NCBI GenBank assembly: GCA_036496805.1
Contig: DASXKN010000020.1
Span: 124,001-188,000, forward strand
DNA length: 64,000 nt
Origin: SZAS-103 sp036496805
GTDB lineage: Bacteria; Pseudomonadota; Gammaproteobacteria; Xanthomonadales; Xanthomonadaceae
Direction of reading: 5' to 3'
Part shown: piece by piece, positions 1 through 7,482 of the stretch
Layout of the letters: every line of letters begins with the position of its first letter
Position numbering within the stretch: position 1 is the stretch's first letter
The notes under the pieces: generated by a model
Seen by the model: only the letters and a program-made list of their open reading frames with translations
Database searches by the model: none
What the model was told of the DNA's origin: nothing
Program-made: the position numbers and the translations under genes

Positions 1-2
1 TC

Positions 3-101
3 GACAAGTACGTCGAAATCCAGGTGAACAGCGCCTCGCAGATTCAGGTCAAGAACAACGGATCTACATCCATGACCGGCGTCATCGATTTCGTCTGGTA
101 A
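3..101 (+). CDS. C-terminal fragment of an unidentified protein
   Basis: The window opens inside an open frame that gives 32 residues beginning DKYVEIQVNSAS and ending GVIDFVW before a TAA stop. The alternating polar and hydrophobic residues look like the last beta-strands of a beta-sandwich domain, which would fit a secreted or carbohydrate-binding protein, but the fragment is too short to assign. The other two plus-strand frames either stop early or give an arginine-rich, unlikely product. The gene starts upstream of the window. Confidence 0.5.
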   Translation, partial: DKYVEIQVNSASQIQVKNNGSTSMTGVIDFVW

Positions 102-244
102 ATCGCTGGAGAAATACTGGAAACCGGAGACGCACCGCGGTTTGGCGGTTGACTGGGGTCGGCTCGAAACAGGGCAGAACATCCCGGAACGTTTGATGAC
201 CCTGGCCGATTGCAAATCCTCCCAATCCGGGCCCCAAACCGACG

Positions 245-275
245 CCCAAAGAAAAGGGGCTCCCGAAGGAGCCCC
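245..275 (-). terminator. Rho-independent terminator for the nrdJ cluster
   Basis: Read on the minus strand, an 8-bp perfect stem (GGGGCTCC / GGAGCCCC, 256-275) closes a TTCG tetraloop and is followed by TTTTCTTT. This is a textbook intrinsic terminator. It lies about 160 bases downstream of nrdJb with no convincing gene between, so it probably ends the nrdJa / H1-like / nrdJb transcript. On the plus strand the same stem has no T-run. Confidence 0.75.
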
Positions 276-341
276 AGATTCTCTGTGCCGTTGTTAGGCG
301 GTCGGCCGACTGCGGCGCCCCGTACTGGCGCCGCCGGGGCC

Positions 342-400
342 AAAACTTGCACCAATTTCAGTGAAAACTTGCAGCTTTACCGCTGAAACTTGCAGTTATT
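342..400. repeat. Three direct repeats of about 22 bases
   Basis: The core AAAACTTGCA occurs at 342-351 and 364-373, and GAAACTTGCA at 385-394, giving a period of 21-22 bases. The segment is more AT-rich than its surroundings. Several short direct repeats at one end are typical of IS21-family insertion-sequence termini, so this may be a relic of such an end; no transposase remnant is visible. The rest of the 102-435 gap holds the terminator at 245-275 and no gene that I can support. Confidence 0.4.
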
Positions 401-435
401 TCGCCCGCCCACAATTTTTTTCGTCGGCCACGGCG

Positions 436-1242
436 TCACCCACATTTGCTGTACCCGCAATTCAGGCACGTCGCACATCCGTCAAGGATGACCACAGCCT
501 TCGTGCTGCACTTGTGGCACATCACCGCGCTCGGCGGAAAGCTGGTGCCTTCGCCGGTGACCAAGACGGATTCAGACGTCGCGGGTTGCCGAGCGGCGGC
601 GATCATCTCGCCGCCCATCTCGCCGGCGGTGCTTATTTCAGAGTTTTTTTTTGCGCGTGCCTCGTAGGCGGCGCGCTTGTCGGCGATCAGGCGCAGTTGC
701 GCCTCGGACAGGTCCTCGCCGACGATCATGCCGATCGACTTGAGGTGCTCCTCGACCACGGCGCCGATCTCGGCGACGATCGAGGGCATGTAGACGCCGC
801 CGGCCTTGAAGTAGCCGCCGCGCGGGTCGAACACGGCCTTCATCTCCTCCACCAGGAAGGTGACGTCGCCGCCCTTGCGGAACACCGCGGACATGATCCG
901 GGTGAGCGCGACGATCCACTGGAAGTGGTCCATCGACTTGGAGTTGATGAAGACCTCGAACGGGCGGCGCAACTCGTGCTCGGTGCCGTAGTTGAGGACG
1001 ATGTCGTTGATCGTCACGTACATCGCGTGCTCGACCAGCGGCGACTTGATCTTGTAGGTGGAGCCGACCAGCACCTCGGGGCGCTCGACGCGCTCGTGCA
1101 GCTGGATGACCTCGGCCATGGCGATGCCGATGGGCGCGATTTCCGCGGCCGCGTCGGTGACTTCGGTGTAGGTCGGCGCGGCCTTGTCTTCGGGCTTGAC
1201 GACGGCGTAGCCGCTGATTTTCTTTTCGATCTTGATGGACAT
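436..1242 (-). CDS. nrdJb: Class II (B12-dependent) ribonucleotide reductase, C-terminal subunit NrdJb
   Basis: This 268-residue protein, starting MSIKIEKKISGYAVV, is the separately encoded C-terminal part of adenosylcobalamin-dependent ribonucleotide reductase (TSCPD-type). In species with split nrdJ it works with NrdJa to make deoxynucleotides. The C-terminus carries a cysteine-rich ribbon (CHKC ... CATCLNCGYSKCG) that in this family supplies reducing equivalents and probably binds zinc. The start at 1242 is chosen because AGGAG lies 9 bases before the ATG and homologous proteins begin here; the open frame runs further upstream through repeat DNA. Unusually, an H1-like gene separates it from nrdJa. 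Confidence 0.88.
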   Translation of the reverse strand: MSIKIEKKISGYAVVKPEDKAAPTYTEVTDAAAEIAPIGIAMAEVIQLHERVERPEVLVGSTYKIKSPLVEHAMYVTINDIVLNYGTEHELRRPFEVFINSKSMDHFQWIVALTRIMSAVFRKGGDVTFLVEEMKAVFDPRGGYFKAGGVYMPSIVAEIGAVVEEHLKSIGMIVGEDLSEAQLRLIADKRAAYEARAKKNSEISTAGEMGGEMIAAARQPATSESVLVTGEGTSFPPSAVMCHKCSTKAVVILDGCATCLNCGYSKCG

Positions 1243-1338
1243 TACGGTGGTGCTCCTGGAGCGCTTGCGTTGTTGCTGGTGGGGGATGGGGCGGACGTGT
1301 GGGCGGACGCCGGGTGTTCGTTGTCTGGTTTCTTGCTC

Positions 1339-1418
1339 GTCGTCTCCGCGTAGGCGGGGACCCACCTGATCCGGGTGACGTTCCGGCGGGGGTGGATCCC
1401 CGCCTGCGCGGGGATGAC
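1339..1418. repeat. Inverted pair of REP-type palindromic repeats
   Basis: Two 27-base elements of the type GTCnTCnCCGCGnAGGCGGGG face each other (1339-1365 and, inverted, 1392-1418) around a 26-base spacer. The same core reappears at 34905-34930 after rpmG, so this is a dispersed genomic repeat (BIME-like). It lies between the H1-like gene and nrdJb and could fold in the shared transcript. Confidence 0.75.
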
Positions 1419-1448
1419 GATCAAGGACGGGTCGACCACCCCGCCTGC

Positions 1449-1883
1449 TTACTTCTTCTTCGCGACTTTCTTCGCCGCCTTCTTCGCGACTTTCCTGACG
1501 GCTTTCTTCACGGCCTTCTTCGCGGCCGTCTTCTTCGCGGCGACTTTCCTCATGACCTTCTTCGCCGCTTTCTTCACGGCCTTCTTGGCGGCGGCCTTCT
1601 TCGCGGCAGGCTTCTTGCCCATCGCCTTCTTCGCGGCAGCCACGCGCTTGCGTGCGTCGGCGACTTTCCTGGCGACCGGCTTGACGACCTTGTCGTCGAC
1701 CGCCTTGCGCACCGCCTTGGCTTTCGCCTGCGCCTTCTTGCCGACGTCCTTGGCCTTGGCCCGCGCCTTCTTCACGGCCGCGCCAGCCGCTTGCTTGACC
1801 TCGGCGATCACCGCCTGGGCCTTTTCGCCTGCCGTCTCCATCGCACTCGTCACCGCCGCCTTCACGTCATCGGTCGTGCCCAT
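1449..1883 (-). CDS. Histone H1-like, lysine/alanine-rich DNA-binding protein
   Basis: The 144-residue product has a short ordered N-terminus (MGTTDDVKAAVTSAMETAG, residues 1-19) and then an extended Lys/Ala/Val region made of AAKKA, KKAVKKA and KVAKK repeats ending KVAKKK. This composition matches bacterial H1-like / AlgP-like proteins that bind and compact DNA. GAGGAG lies 7 bases before the ATG at 1883. It is co-oriented with nrdJa and nrdJb and sits between them. Low-complexity repeats make homology inference weak beyond the class. Confidence 0.75.
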   Translation of the reverse strand: MGTTDDVKAAVTSAMETAGEKAQAVIAEVKQAAGAAVKKARAKAKDVGKKAQAKAKAVRKAVDDKVVKPVARKVADARKRVAAAKKAMGKKPAAKKAAAKKAVKKAAKKVMRKVAAKKTAAKKAVKKAVRKVAKKAAKKVAKKK

Positions 1884-1967
1884 GATGCTTCTCCTCGTCG
1901 GTTCTCGTGGTTAGCGTTCTTTCGGTAAATCGGGACCTTGCGCACATCGACTGGAACTGTTCGCGAA

Positions 1968-2050
1968 CCTTCCCGCTGCCGCCGGCCAGTTCGTCAGAAC
2001 TTGCCGTGAGCCTTCCCGCTGCTGGCGGCAAGTTCGTCAGAACTTGCCGT
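1968..2050. repeat. Tandem duplication of the nrdJa 3' end with hairpins
   Basis: Two 40-base copies (1968-2007 and 2011-2050) match at 37 of 40 positions. The copy at 2011-2050 contains the last codons and stop of nrdJa; the other lies outside the gene. Each contains a hairpin: at 2026-2049 a perfect 10-bp stem (CGGCAAGTTC / GAACTTGCCG) with GTCA in the loop overlaps the stop codon, and the other copy has one mismatch in the stem. No T-run follows, so this looks like a processing or attenuation structure rather than a strong terminator. Confidence 0.8.
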
Positions 2051-4187
2051 AGTAACCCTCTTTCAATGCATCGAACAGGTTGGCGGCGGTGTGCGTTTCG
2101 CCATCGTATTCGATTTCCTCGTTGCCCCTGGCCTCGACCACGGTGCCGTCCTCGAGCTCGAAGCGGTAGGTGGTGTTCTCCAGGTCGGCTTCCTTCACCA
2201 ACACGCCCTGGAAGGCGGCTGGATTGAAGCGGAACGTGGTGCAGCCCTTGAGGCCCTGCTTCCAGGCGTAGGTGTAGATGTCCTTGAAGTCGGCGTAGGG
2301 GTAGTCGGTAGGAACATTCGCCGTCTTTGAAATGGAGGAATCGACCCATTTCTGGGCAGCGGCCTGGATGTCTACATGTTCGGTTGGGCTGATGTCGTCG
2401 GCGGAACGGAAGTAGTCGGGCAGCTTCGCCTCGGGTTCGTCGGAGAACGGCATCGCCTTCGGGTTCACCAGGGTGCGGTAGGCGAGCAGCTCATAGCTGA
2501 ACACCTCGACCTTTTCCTTGGTCTTCTTGCCTTCGCGAATGACATTCCGCGAGTAGTGGTGGGCGAACGACGGCTCGATGCCGTTGGATGCGTTGTTGGC
2601 CAGCGACAGCGAGATCGTGCCGGTGGGCGCGATCGAGCTGTGGTGGGTGAAGCGCGCGCCCGTCTCGGACAACTGGTGCACCAGCTCGGGCGCGACCTCG
2701 GCCACGCGCTGCATGTAGCGCGAGTACTTCGCGTGGAGCAGGCGGCCGGGGATCTTCTTGCCGACCTTCCAGCCGTCCTTCTTCATTTCCGGACGCTTGC
2801 GCAGCATCTCGGCGGTGACGACGAACTCCTCGGACATGATCGGCGCCGGGCCTTTCTCCTGCGCCAGCGCGAGCGCCATCTCCCAGCCGGCGACCGCCAT
2901 GTCGCGGGAAACGGCGTCGGTGAACTTGCAGGCGTCGGAGGAACCATACGTCATCTTCAGCATGGTCATGGTCGAGCCCAGGCCGAGGAAGCCCATGCCG
3001 TGGCGGCGCTTGCGCACGATCTCGTCGCGCTGCTGCTGCAGCGGCAGGCCGTTGACCTCGACGACGTTGTCGAGCATGCGGGTGAACACGCGCACGACTT
3101 CCTTGTACTCGTCCCAGTCGAAGCGGGCGCGGTCGGTGAAGGCGTCGCGCACGAAGGTCGTCAGGTTCACCGAGCCGAGCAGGCAGGCGCCGTAGGGCGG
3201 CAGCGGCTGCTCGCCGCAGGGGTTGGTCGCGCGGATGGTCTCGCACCACCAGTTGTTGTTCATCTCGTTGACGCGGTCGATCAGGATGAAGCCGGGCTCG
3301 GCGAAGTCGTACGTCGAGACCATGATCATGTCCCACAGGTGCCGCGCCTTGACCAGGCCGTAGATCTTGCAGGCCACCAGGCCGTCGTCGCGGGTGACGT
3401 AGTTCTTGGCGGTCGGCCATTCGCGCCAGACCACGAGGCTGGCGTCGGCGAGATCGATGTCGTCCCTTTCCTTGATGTTGATCGGGAACACCAGGGGCCA
3501 GTCGCCGTCGTTCTGCACCGCGTCCATGAAGCCGTCGGTGATCAGCAGCGAGAGGTTGAACTGGCGCAGGCGGCCGTCCTCGCGCTTGACCCGGATGAAC
3601 TCGCGCACGTCGGGATGGCAGACGTCGAAGGTGCCCATCTGGGCGCCGCGGCGGCCGCCGGCCGACGACACGGTGAAGCACATCTTGTCGTAGATATCCA
3701 TGAAGCTCAGCGGCCCGGAGGTGTACGCGCCCGCGCCCGATACGTAGGCGCCGCGCGGACGCAGGGTCGAGAATTCGTAGCCGATGCCGCAGCCGGCCTT
3801 CAGCGTGAGGCCCGCCTCGTGGACCTTGTCGAGGATGCCGTCCATCGAATCCTCGATGGTGCCGGACACGGTGCAGTTGATCGTCGAGGTCGCCGGCTTG
3901 TGCTCGAGCGCGCCGGCATTGGAGGTGATGCGGCCGGCGGGGATCGCACCGCGGCGCAGCGCCCACAGGAAACGTTCGTACCAGTACGATTTCTTCTCTG
4001 GCGTGGTCTCGGCATCGGCGAGCGCGCGGGCGACGCGCTGGTAGGTGTGGTCGATGTCGGCATCGACCGGCTCGCCGTGCTTGGTCTTGAGGCGGTACTT
4101 CTTGTCCCAGATGTCCTGCGAAGCGGGCTGCATCGCGATGACCTGCTCTGCTTCGGACTTGACGATCTCGAGACGTACGGTGCTCAT
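2037..4187 (-). CDS. nrdJa: Class II (B12-dependent) ribonucleotide reductase, catalytic subunit NrdJa
   Basis: The 716-residue protein (MSTVRLEIVKSEAE...) is the catalytic part of adenosylcobalamin-dependent ribonucleotide reductase, which reduces ribonucleotides with or without oxygen. Diagnostic segments include the N-terminal NCTVSGTIEDS, KAGCGIGYEFSTLRPRGA, and the active-site stretch NPCGEQPLPPYGACLLGSVNLT with its conserved cysteine. It ends GYYGKF without the cysteine-rich tail, which is encoded separately by nrdJb. The start at 4187 has AAGGA about 10 bases upstream; the longer open frame adds a low-complexity NNKKNN stretch and is rejected. Confidence 0.93.
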   Translation of the reverse strand: MSTVRLEIVKSEAEQVIAMQPASQDIWDKKYRLKTKHGEPVDADIDHTYQRVARALADAETTPEKKSYWYERFLWALRRGAIPAGRITSNAGALEHKPATSTINCTVSGTIEDSMDGILDKVHEAGLTLKAGCGIGYEFSTLRPRGAYVSGAGAYTSGPLSFMDIYDKMCFTVSSAGGRRGAQMGTFDVCHPDVREFIRVKREDGRLRQFNLSLLITDGFMDAVQNDGDWPLVFPINIKERDDIDLADASLVVWREWPTAKNYVTRDDGLVACKIYGLVKARHLWDMIMVSTYDFAEPGFILIDRVNEMNNNWWCETIRATNPCGEQPLPPYGACLLGSVNLTTFVRDAFTDRARFDWDEYKEVVRVFTRMLDNVVEVNGLPLQQQRDEIVRKRRHGMGFLGLGSTMTMLKMTYGSSDACKFTDAVSRDMAVAGWEMALALAQEKGPAPIMSEEFVVTAEMLRKRPEMKKDGWKVGKKIPGRLLHAKYSRYMQRVAEVAPELVHQLSETGARFTHHSSIAPTGTISLSLANNASNGIEPSFAHHYSRNVIREGKKTKEKVEVFSYELLAYRTLVNPKAMPFSDEPEAKLPDYFRSADDISPTEHVDIQAAAQKWVDSSISKTANVPTDYPYADFKDIYTYAWKQGLKGCTTFRFNPAAFQGVLVKEADLENTTYRFELEDGTVVEARGNEEIEYDGETHTAANLFDALKEGYYGKF

Positions 4188-4470
4188 CCTTGGGGGTTCC
4201 TTGAGTTTGTTGTTCTTCTTGTTGTTCTTCTTGGTTGTTCGCATTGCCAGCAGGCCGACCTACGGTGCGCATCCTCGCACCTTCGGTTCCGGAGACGACG
4301 ATGCATCGTCCGCGCGCCGTGGCGCACGTCCGAAGCGTCAGACGAACCGGTTGCCGCTGCCTCTCGATGTTGCCAACGACTGCATCGGGACTCTCTCCGA
4401 GGCCGTGCGCAATCACCCCATAGCTGGGGCTGCCGTCCCGATTTAACCCCTACATCTTGGGTTGCAGCGG
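4188..4470 (-). promoter_or_regulatory. Long structured 5' leader of nrdJa
   Basis: About 280 bases separate the predicted transcription start from nrdJa and hold no gene on either strand. On the minus strand TCGGGAC (4435-4441) pairs with GTCCCGA (4385-4391), enclosing a CCCC...GGGG hairpin; further on a perfect 14-base palindrome GACGATGCATCGTC (4297-4310) and GC-rich stems follow. I could not find a match to the B12-box of cobalamin riboswitches. A structured regulatory RNA linked to nrdJ is plausible; this is inference from sequence only. Confidence 0.45.
4447..4462 (-). promoter_or_regulatory. Possible NrdR box
   Basis: The minus-strand 16-mer ACCCAAGATGTAGGGG keeps the C-w-A-n-A-T-n-T-w-G core of the NrdR operator consensus (acaCwAtATaTwGtgt), matching 11 of 16 positions. 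It would lie just after the predicted start of nrdJa transcription, a position fitting repression. NrdR normally binds paired boxes and I see no good second copy, so confidence is limited. Confidence 0.4.
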
Positions 4471-4476
4471 GCATTC

Positions 4477-4505
4477 AACGTACTCACCCGGGACCGGGCT
4501 GTCAA
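4477..4505 (-). promoter_or_regulatory. Predicted sigma-70 promoter of nrdJa
   Basis: On the minus strand a perfect -35 element TTGACA (4500-4505) is separated by 17 bases from TACGTT (4477-4482), a weak but acceptable -10 element. It points at nrdJa and would start transcription near 4470, immediately before the NrdR-like site. Confidence 0.5.
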
Positions 4506-4559
4506 CGTGCAGGGCAACATTTTTTTCAGGCTTGTGACAGGACGCGCGCTACGCCTTGC

Positions 4560-5873
4560 TCAGCGGCTTTTCTGCAGCAAGGCGCAGTAGAAACCGTCCA
4601 TTCCGTCCTCGCCGGGAAGACGCTGGCGCCCCGGTTGCGCAGGGTGGCCGTGATGTTCGTCGAGAGGCATTTCGGCGCCGTCGGGACGGCGCGCGAGGAA
4701 GGCGGCGATGCGCGCGGAATTCTCCGAACGCAGGATCGAGCAGGTCGCGTAGAGCAGGCGCCCGCCGGGTGCGAGCACCTGCCAGGCGGCGTCGAGCAGG
4801 CGGTCCTGCGTCGCCTCCAGCGCAGCCAGGTCGGATTCGCGGCGGTGCCACTTGATGTCGGGCTGGCGGCGGACGATGCCGGTGGCCGAGCAGGGCACGT
4901 CGAGCAGCACCGCATCGAAGGGATGGCCGTCCCACCATGCCGCGGTGTCGGCGGCGTCGACCGCGCGCAGGACGACGCGTTCGCGCAGGCGCAGGCGCGC
5001 CAGTCCGGCCTCGACGCGGGACAGGCGGCGTGGGTCGCTGTCGAGCGCGATCAAGGCGATGTCGGCCGCTTCCAGCATCGCCGCGCTCTTGCCGCCGGGC
5101 GCGCTGCACATGTCGAGCACGCGTTCGCCGTCGCGCGGCGCGAGCGCGGCCACGGCCATCTGCGCGGCAGCATCCTGCACCGACACCAGGCCTTCGTTCC
5201 AGCCGGGCAATGTCTCGGGCGCTGCGCCCTCGTCGAGGCGCAGCGCCTGCGGGGGCCATGCGGGCGCCTGCACGTCGATGCCCAGCGTCTGCAAACGTTG
5301 CGCATAGGCTTCGCGCCCGGTCGCGCGCGCGTTGACGCGCAGCCACAGCGGCGCGATCGCGTTGCCGGCCGCGAGGATGTCCTCGACCTGCTCAGGCCAG
5401 TCCTGGCGCAGGCGTGCGACCAGCCAGTCGGGATACGAATACATGATCGCCTGATCTTCGCTCGCCGGCAGCGGCTCGCGCGTCGCCCGCCGCAGCAGGG
5501 CGTTGACGAGGCCGACGAAGGCCGGCTTGCGCAAGCCGCGCGCCGCTTCCGCGGTGGCCGAGACGGCCGCGTGCGCGGGCATCGCCAAGGCGTCGGTCTG
5601 GGCGAGTCCGGCGAGCAGCAGGGACTCGACGAGGTGCTCGCGCACCGGCAGGGGCTTTTCCATCCAGCGCTTCAGCACGAAGCGGTAGCGGCGCGCGTGG
5701 CGCAGGGCCTGGAAGGCGATCGCCTCGACCAGCGCGCGGTCGCGGACGTCGGCGATGCCGGCCAGGGTTTCGCCCAGCACGGCCTTGAGCGAACGGCCCT
5801 CGTGCAGCACGGCGTCGACGGCGCGCGCGGCGGCCGCACGCGCCTGCGCACCCTTCGCGTTGTCCGCGGTCAC
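4560..5873 (-). CDS. rsmB: 16S rRNA m5C967 methyltransferase RsmB
   Basis: The 437-residue enzyme methylates C967 of 16S rRNA using S-adenosylmethionine. The N-terminal NusB-like RNA-binding domain (about residues 1-140) is followed by the methyltransferase with MCSAPGGKS, DVPCSATG and ATCSIL; the last two hold the conserved cysteines. The start is a GTG at 5873 that overlaps the fmt stop codon (GTGA), which indicates translational coupling and gives the expected N-terminus VTADNAKGAQARAAA. It is the last gene of def-fmt-rsmB, an order also found in E. coli. Confidence 0.93.
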   Translation of the reverse strand: MTADNAKGAQARAAAARAVDAVLHEGRSLKAVLGETLAGIADVRDRALVEAIAFQALRHARRYRFVLKRWMEKPLPVREHLVESLLLAGLAQTDALAMPAHAAVSATAEAARGLRKPAFVGLVNALLRRATREPLPASEDQAIMYSYPDWLVARLRQDWPEQVEDILAAGNAIAPLWLRVNARATGREAYAQRLQTLGIDVQAPAWPPQALRLDEGAAPETLPGWNEGLVSVQDAAAQMAVAALAPRDGERVLDMCSAPGGKSAAMLEAADIALIALDSDPRRLSRVEAGLARLRLRERVVLRAVDAADTAAWWDGHPFDAVLLDVPCSATGIVRRQPDIKWHRRESDLAALEATQDRLLDAAWQVLAPGGRLLYATCSILRSENSARIAAFLARRPDGAEMPLDEHHGHPAQPGRQRLPGEDGMDGFYCALLQKSR

Positions 5874-6799
5874 GTCCGCAGCGACGGACGCGCGTTGAGG
5901 TAGTCGGCTACCCGCACCGGCCGGCCGCCTTCGCGCTGCACCAGCGTCACCCGCAGCACGCCCTCGCCGCAGGCGATGTCCAGCCCTTCGCGGGAGGCGG
6001 CGAGGATCGTGCCCGGAGCGGCATTCGGGACGGCCGCCAAGGCCTGCGCTTCCAGCAGGCGCAAGCGCTCGCCACCGACCATCGCTTCGGCGATCGGCCA
6101 GGAATCGAAGGCGCGTACCTTGCGATCGAGCACGATCGCCGGTTCGTTCCAGTCCAGCCTCGCCTCGGATTTCTCGAGCTTGCGCGCGTAGGTCGCACCG
6201 GCCGCGGCCTGCGACTGGGCGGTCGGGCGCATGCCGGCGCGGAGCAGGGTCAACGCATCCGACAGCACTTCGGCGCCGAGCTCGGCGAGCCGGTTGTGCA
6301 GGCTGCCGGCGGTGTCGTCGGCATCGATCGGGGTGGTCAGCGAGAGCATCACCGGGCCGGTGTCGAGGCCTTCGTCCATCCGCATCAGGCACACCCCGGT
6401 CTGCGCGTCGCCGGCCTCGATCGCGCGCTGGATCGGCGCGGCGCCGCGCCAGCGCGGCAGCAGCGAGGCGTGCACGTTCCAGCAGCCCTGGCGCGGGATG
6501 GCGAGGATCTTCGGGGGCAGCAGCAGGCCATAGGCGACCACGACCATCACGTCGGGTTCGAGTGCGGCCAAGGCGTGGCGCGCTTCGATTGTCCTGAGCG
6601 TCGTCGGCTGGCGGACTTCCCAGCCGTTGTTCTGCGCTGCCTGCTTCACCGGCGAGGCGGTCAACTGGCGGCCGCGCCCTGCGGGCCGGTCGGGCTGGGT
6701 GTAGACCGCGACGATCTGTCCGTGGCGCGCCGCCGCGCGCAGGCTGGGCAAGGCAAATTCGGGAGTGCCGGCGAAGACGATTCGCAGCGGCGAACTCAT
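5870..6799 (-). CDS. fmt: Methionyl-tRNA formyltransferase
   Basis: This 309-residue enzyme formylates initiator Met-tRNA with 10-formyltetrahydrofolate. The N-terminal domain (MSSPLRIVFAGTPEFA...) carries the catalytic region NVHASLLPRWRGAAPIQ and the MDEGLDTG segment; the C-terminal OB-like domain follows from about residue 205 (Formyl_trans_C). The ATG overlaps the def stop codon (ATGA), so def and fmt are coupled. Confidence 0.95.
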   Translation of the reverse strand: MSSPLRIVFAGTPEFALPSLRAAARHGQIVAVYTQPDRPAGRGRQLTASPVKQAAQNNGWEVRQPTTLRTIEARHALAALEPDVMVVVAYGLLLPPKILAIPRQGCWNVHASLLPRWRGAAPIQRAIEAGDAQTGVCLMRMDEGLDTGPVMLSLTTPIDADDTAGSLHNRLAELGAEVLSDALTLLRAGMRPTAQSQAAAGATYARKLEKSEARLDWNEPAIVLDRKVRAFDSWPIAEAMVGGERLRLLEAQALAAVPNAAPGTILAASREGLDIACGEGVLRVTLVQREGGRPVRVADYLNARPSLRT

Positions 6800-7350
6800 G
6801 CCGTCGCGCGGCCGAGGCTCTTCTCGGCCGCCTTTTCGGCGGCTTCGGCAGCCGCCTCCTTGCGCGCCTTGGCGAGCTTCTTCTTCACCATGTCGCGCTT
6901 GAGCGGCGAGAGGTAGTCGACGAACAGCTTGCCGGCCAGGTGATCCATCTCGTGCTGGATGCACACCGCGAGCACGCCGTCGGCGTCGAGCTCGAAGGCC
7001 TGGCCGTCGCGATCGAGCGCACGCACGCCGATGCGGTCGGCGCGGTGGACGTCGGCGTAGATGCCCGGCACCGACAGGCAGCCTTCCTGGTAGACCTGTT
7101 CGCCTTCGCGGGTGAGGATCTCGGGATTGATGAAGACCATCGGCGTGTCGCCCTTTTCCGACACGTCCAGCACCAGCAGGCGCTGGTGGAAGTCCACCTG
7201 GGTCGCGGCCAGGCCGATGCCCGGCGCGGCGTACATGGTCTCGAACATGTCGTCGATCAGGGTGCGCATGGCGTCGTCCACCTGCGCGACGGGCTTGGCC
7301 ACGGTGCGCAGGCGCGGGTCGGGAAATTCGAGGATGGTCAGCTTGGCCAT
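6796..7350 (-). CDS. def: Peptide deformylase
   Basis: The 184-residue metalloenzyme removes the N-formyl group from nascent proteins. All three signature motifs are present: GIGLAATQV, EGCLSVPG and QHEMDHLAGKLF, containing the metal ligands Cys and two His and the catalytic Glu. The C-terminus has an extra Ala/Lys/Glu-rich helix (residues about 155-184), slightly longer than in E. coli. It is the first gene of the def-fmt-rsmB operon, divergent from the LysM gene at 7483. Confidence 0.95.
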   Translation of the reverse strand: MAKLTILEFPDPRLRTVAKPVAQVDDAMRTLIDDMFETMYAAPGIGLAATQVDFHQRLLVLDVSEKGDTPMVFINPEILTREGEQVYQEGCLSVPGIYADVHRADRIGVRALDRDGQAFELDADGVLAVCIQHEMDHLAGKLFVDYLSPLKRDMVKKKLAKARKEAAAEAAEKAAEKSLGRATA

Positions 7351-7482
7351 GGCGGAAAAATGGGGTCGAACGGGCCGCCCGCAAGGCGGAAAGGCATATT
7401 GTAGCGCCGACGCTTGCAATTAGTTGCGGAAAATGGTCTATATGCGGACAACCTGCCCGGGGAAATCAGGTAGATAGCCGCC

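Noticed and set aside
342..394. CRISPR-like direct repeats
   Set aside because: Only three 10-base cores with 11-12-base spacing; no spacer-sized intervals and no cas genes.
4188..4470. Cobalamin riboswitch before nrdJa
   Set aside because: I looked for the conserved B12 box and the neighbouring core and found no acceptable match; kept only as an unassigned structured leader.
2376..5903. A very long open frame (1175 codons) on the plus strand opposite nrdJa and rsmB
   Set aside because: It is antisense to two well-identified genes and its His/Arg/Val-rich product is typical of the complement of high-GC coding DNA.
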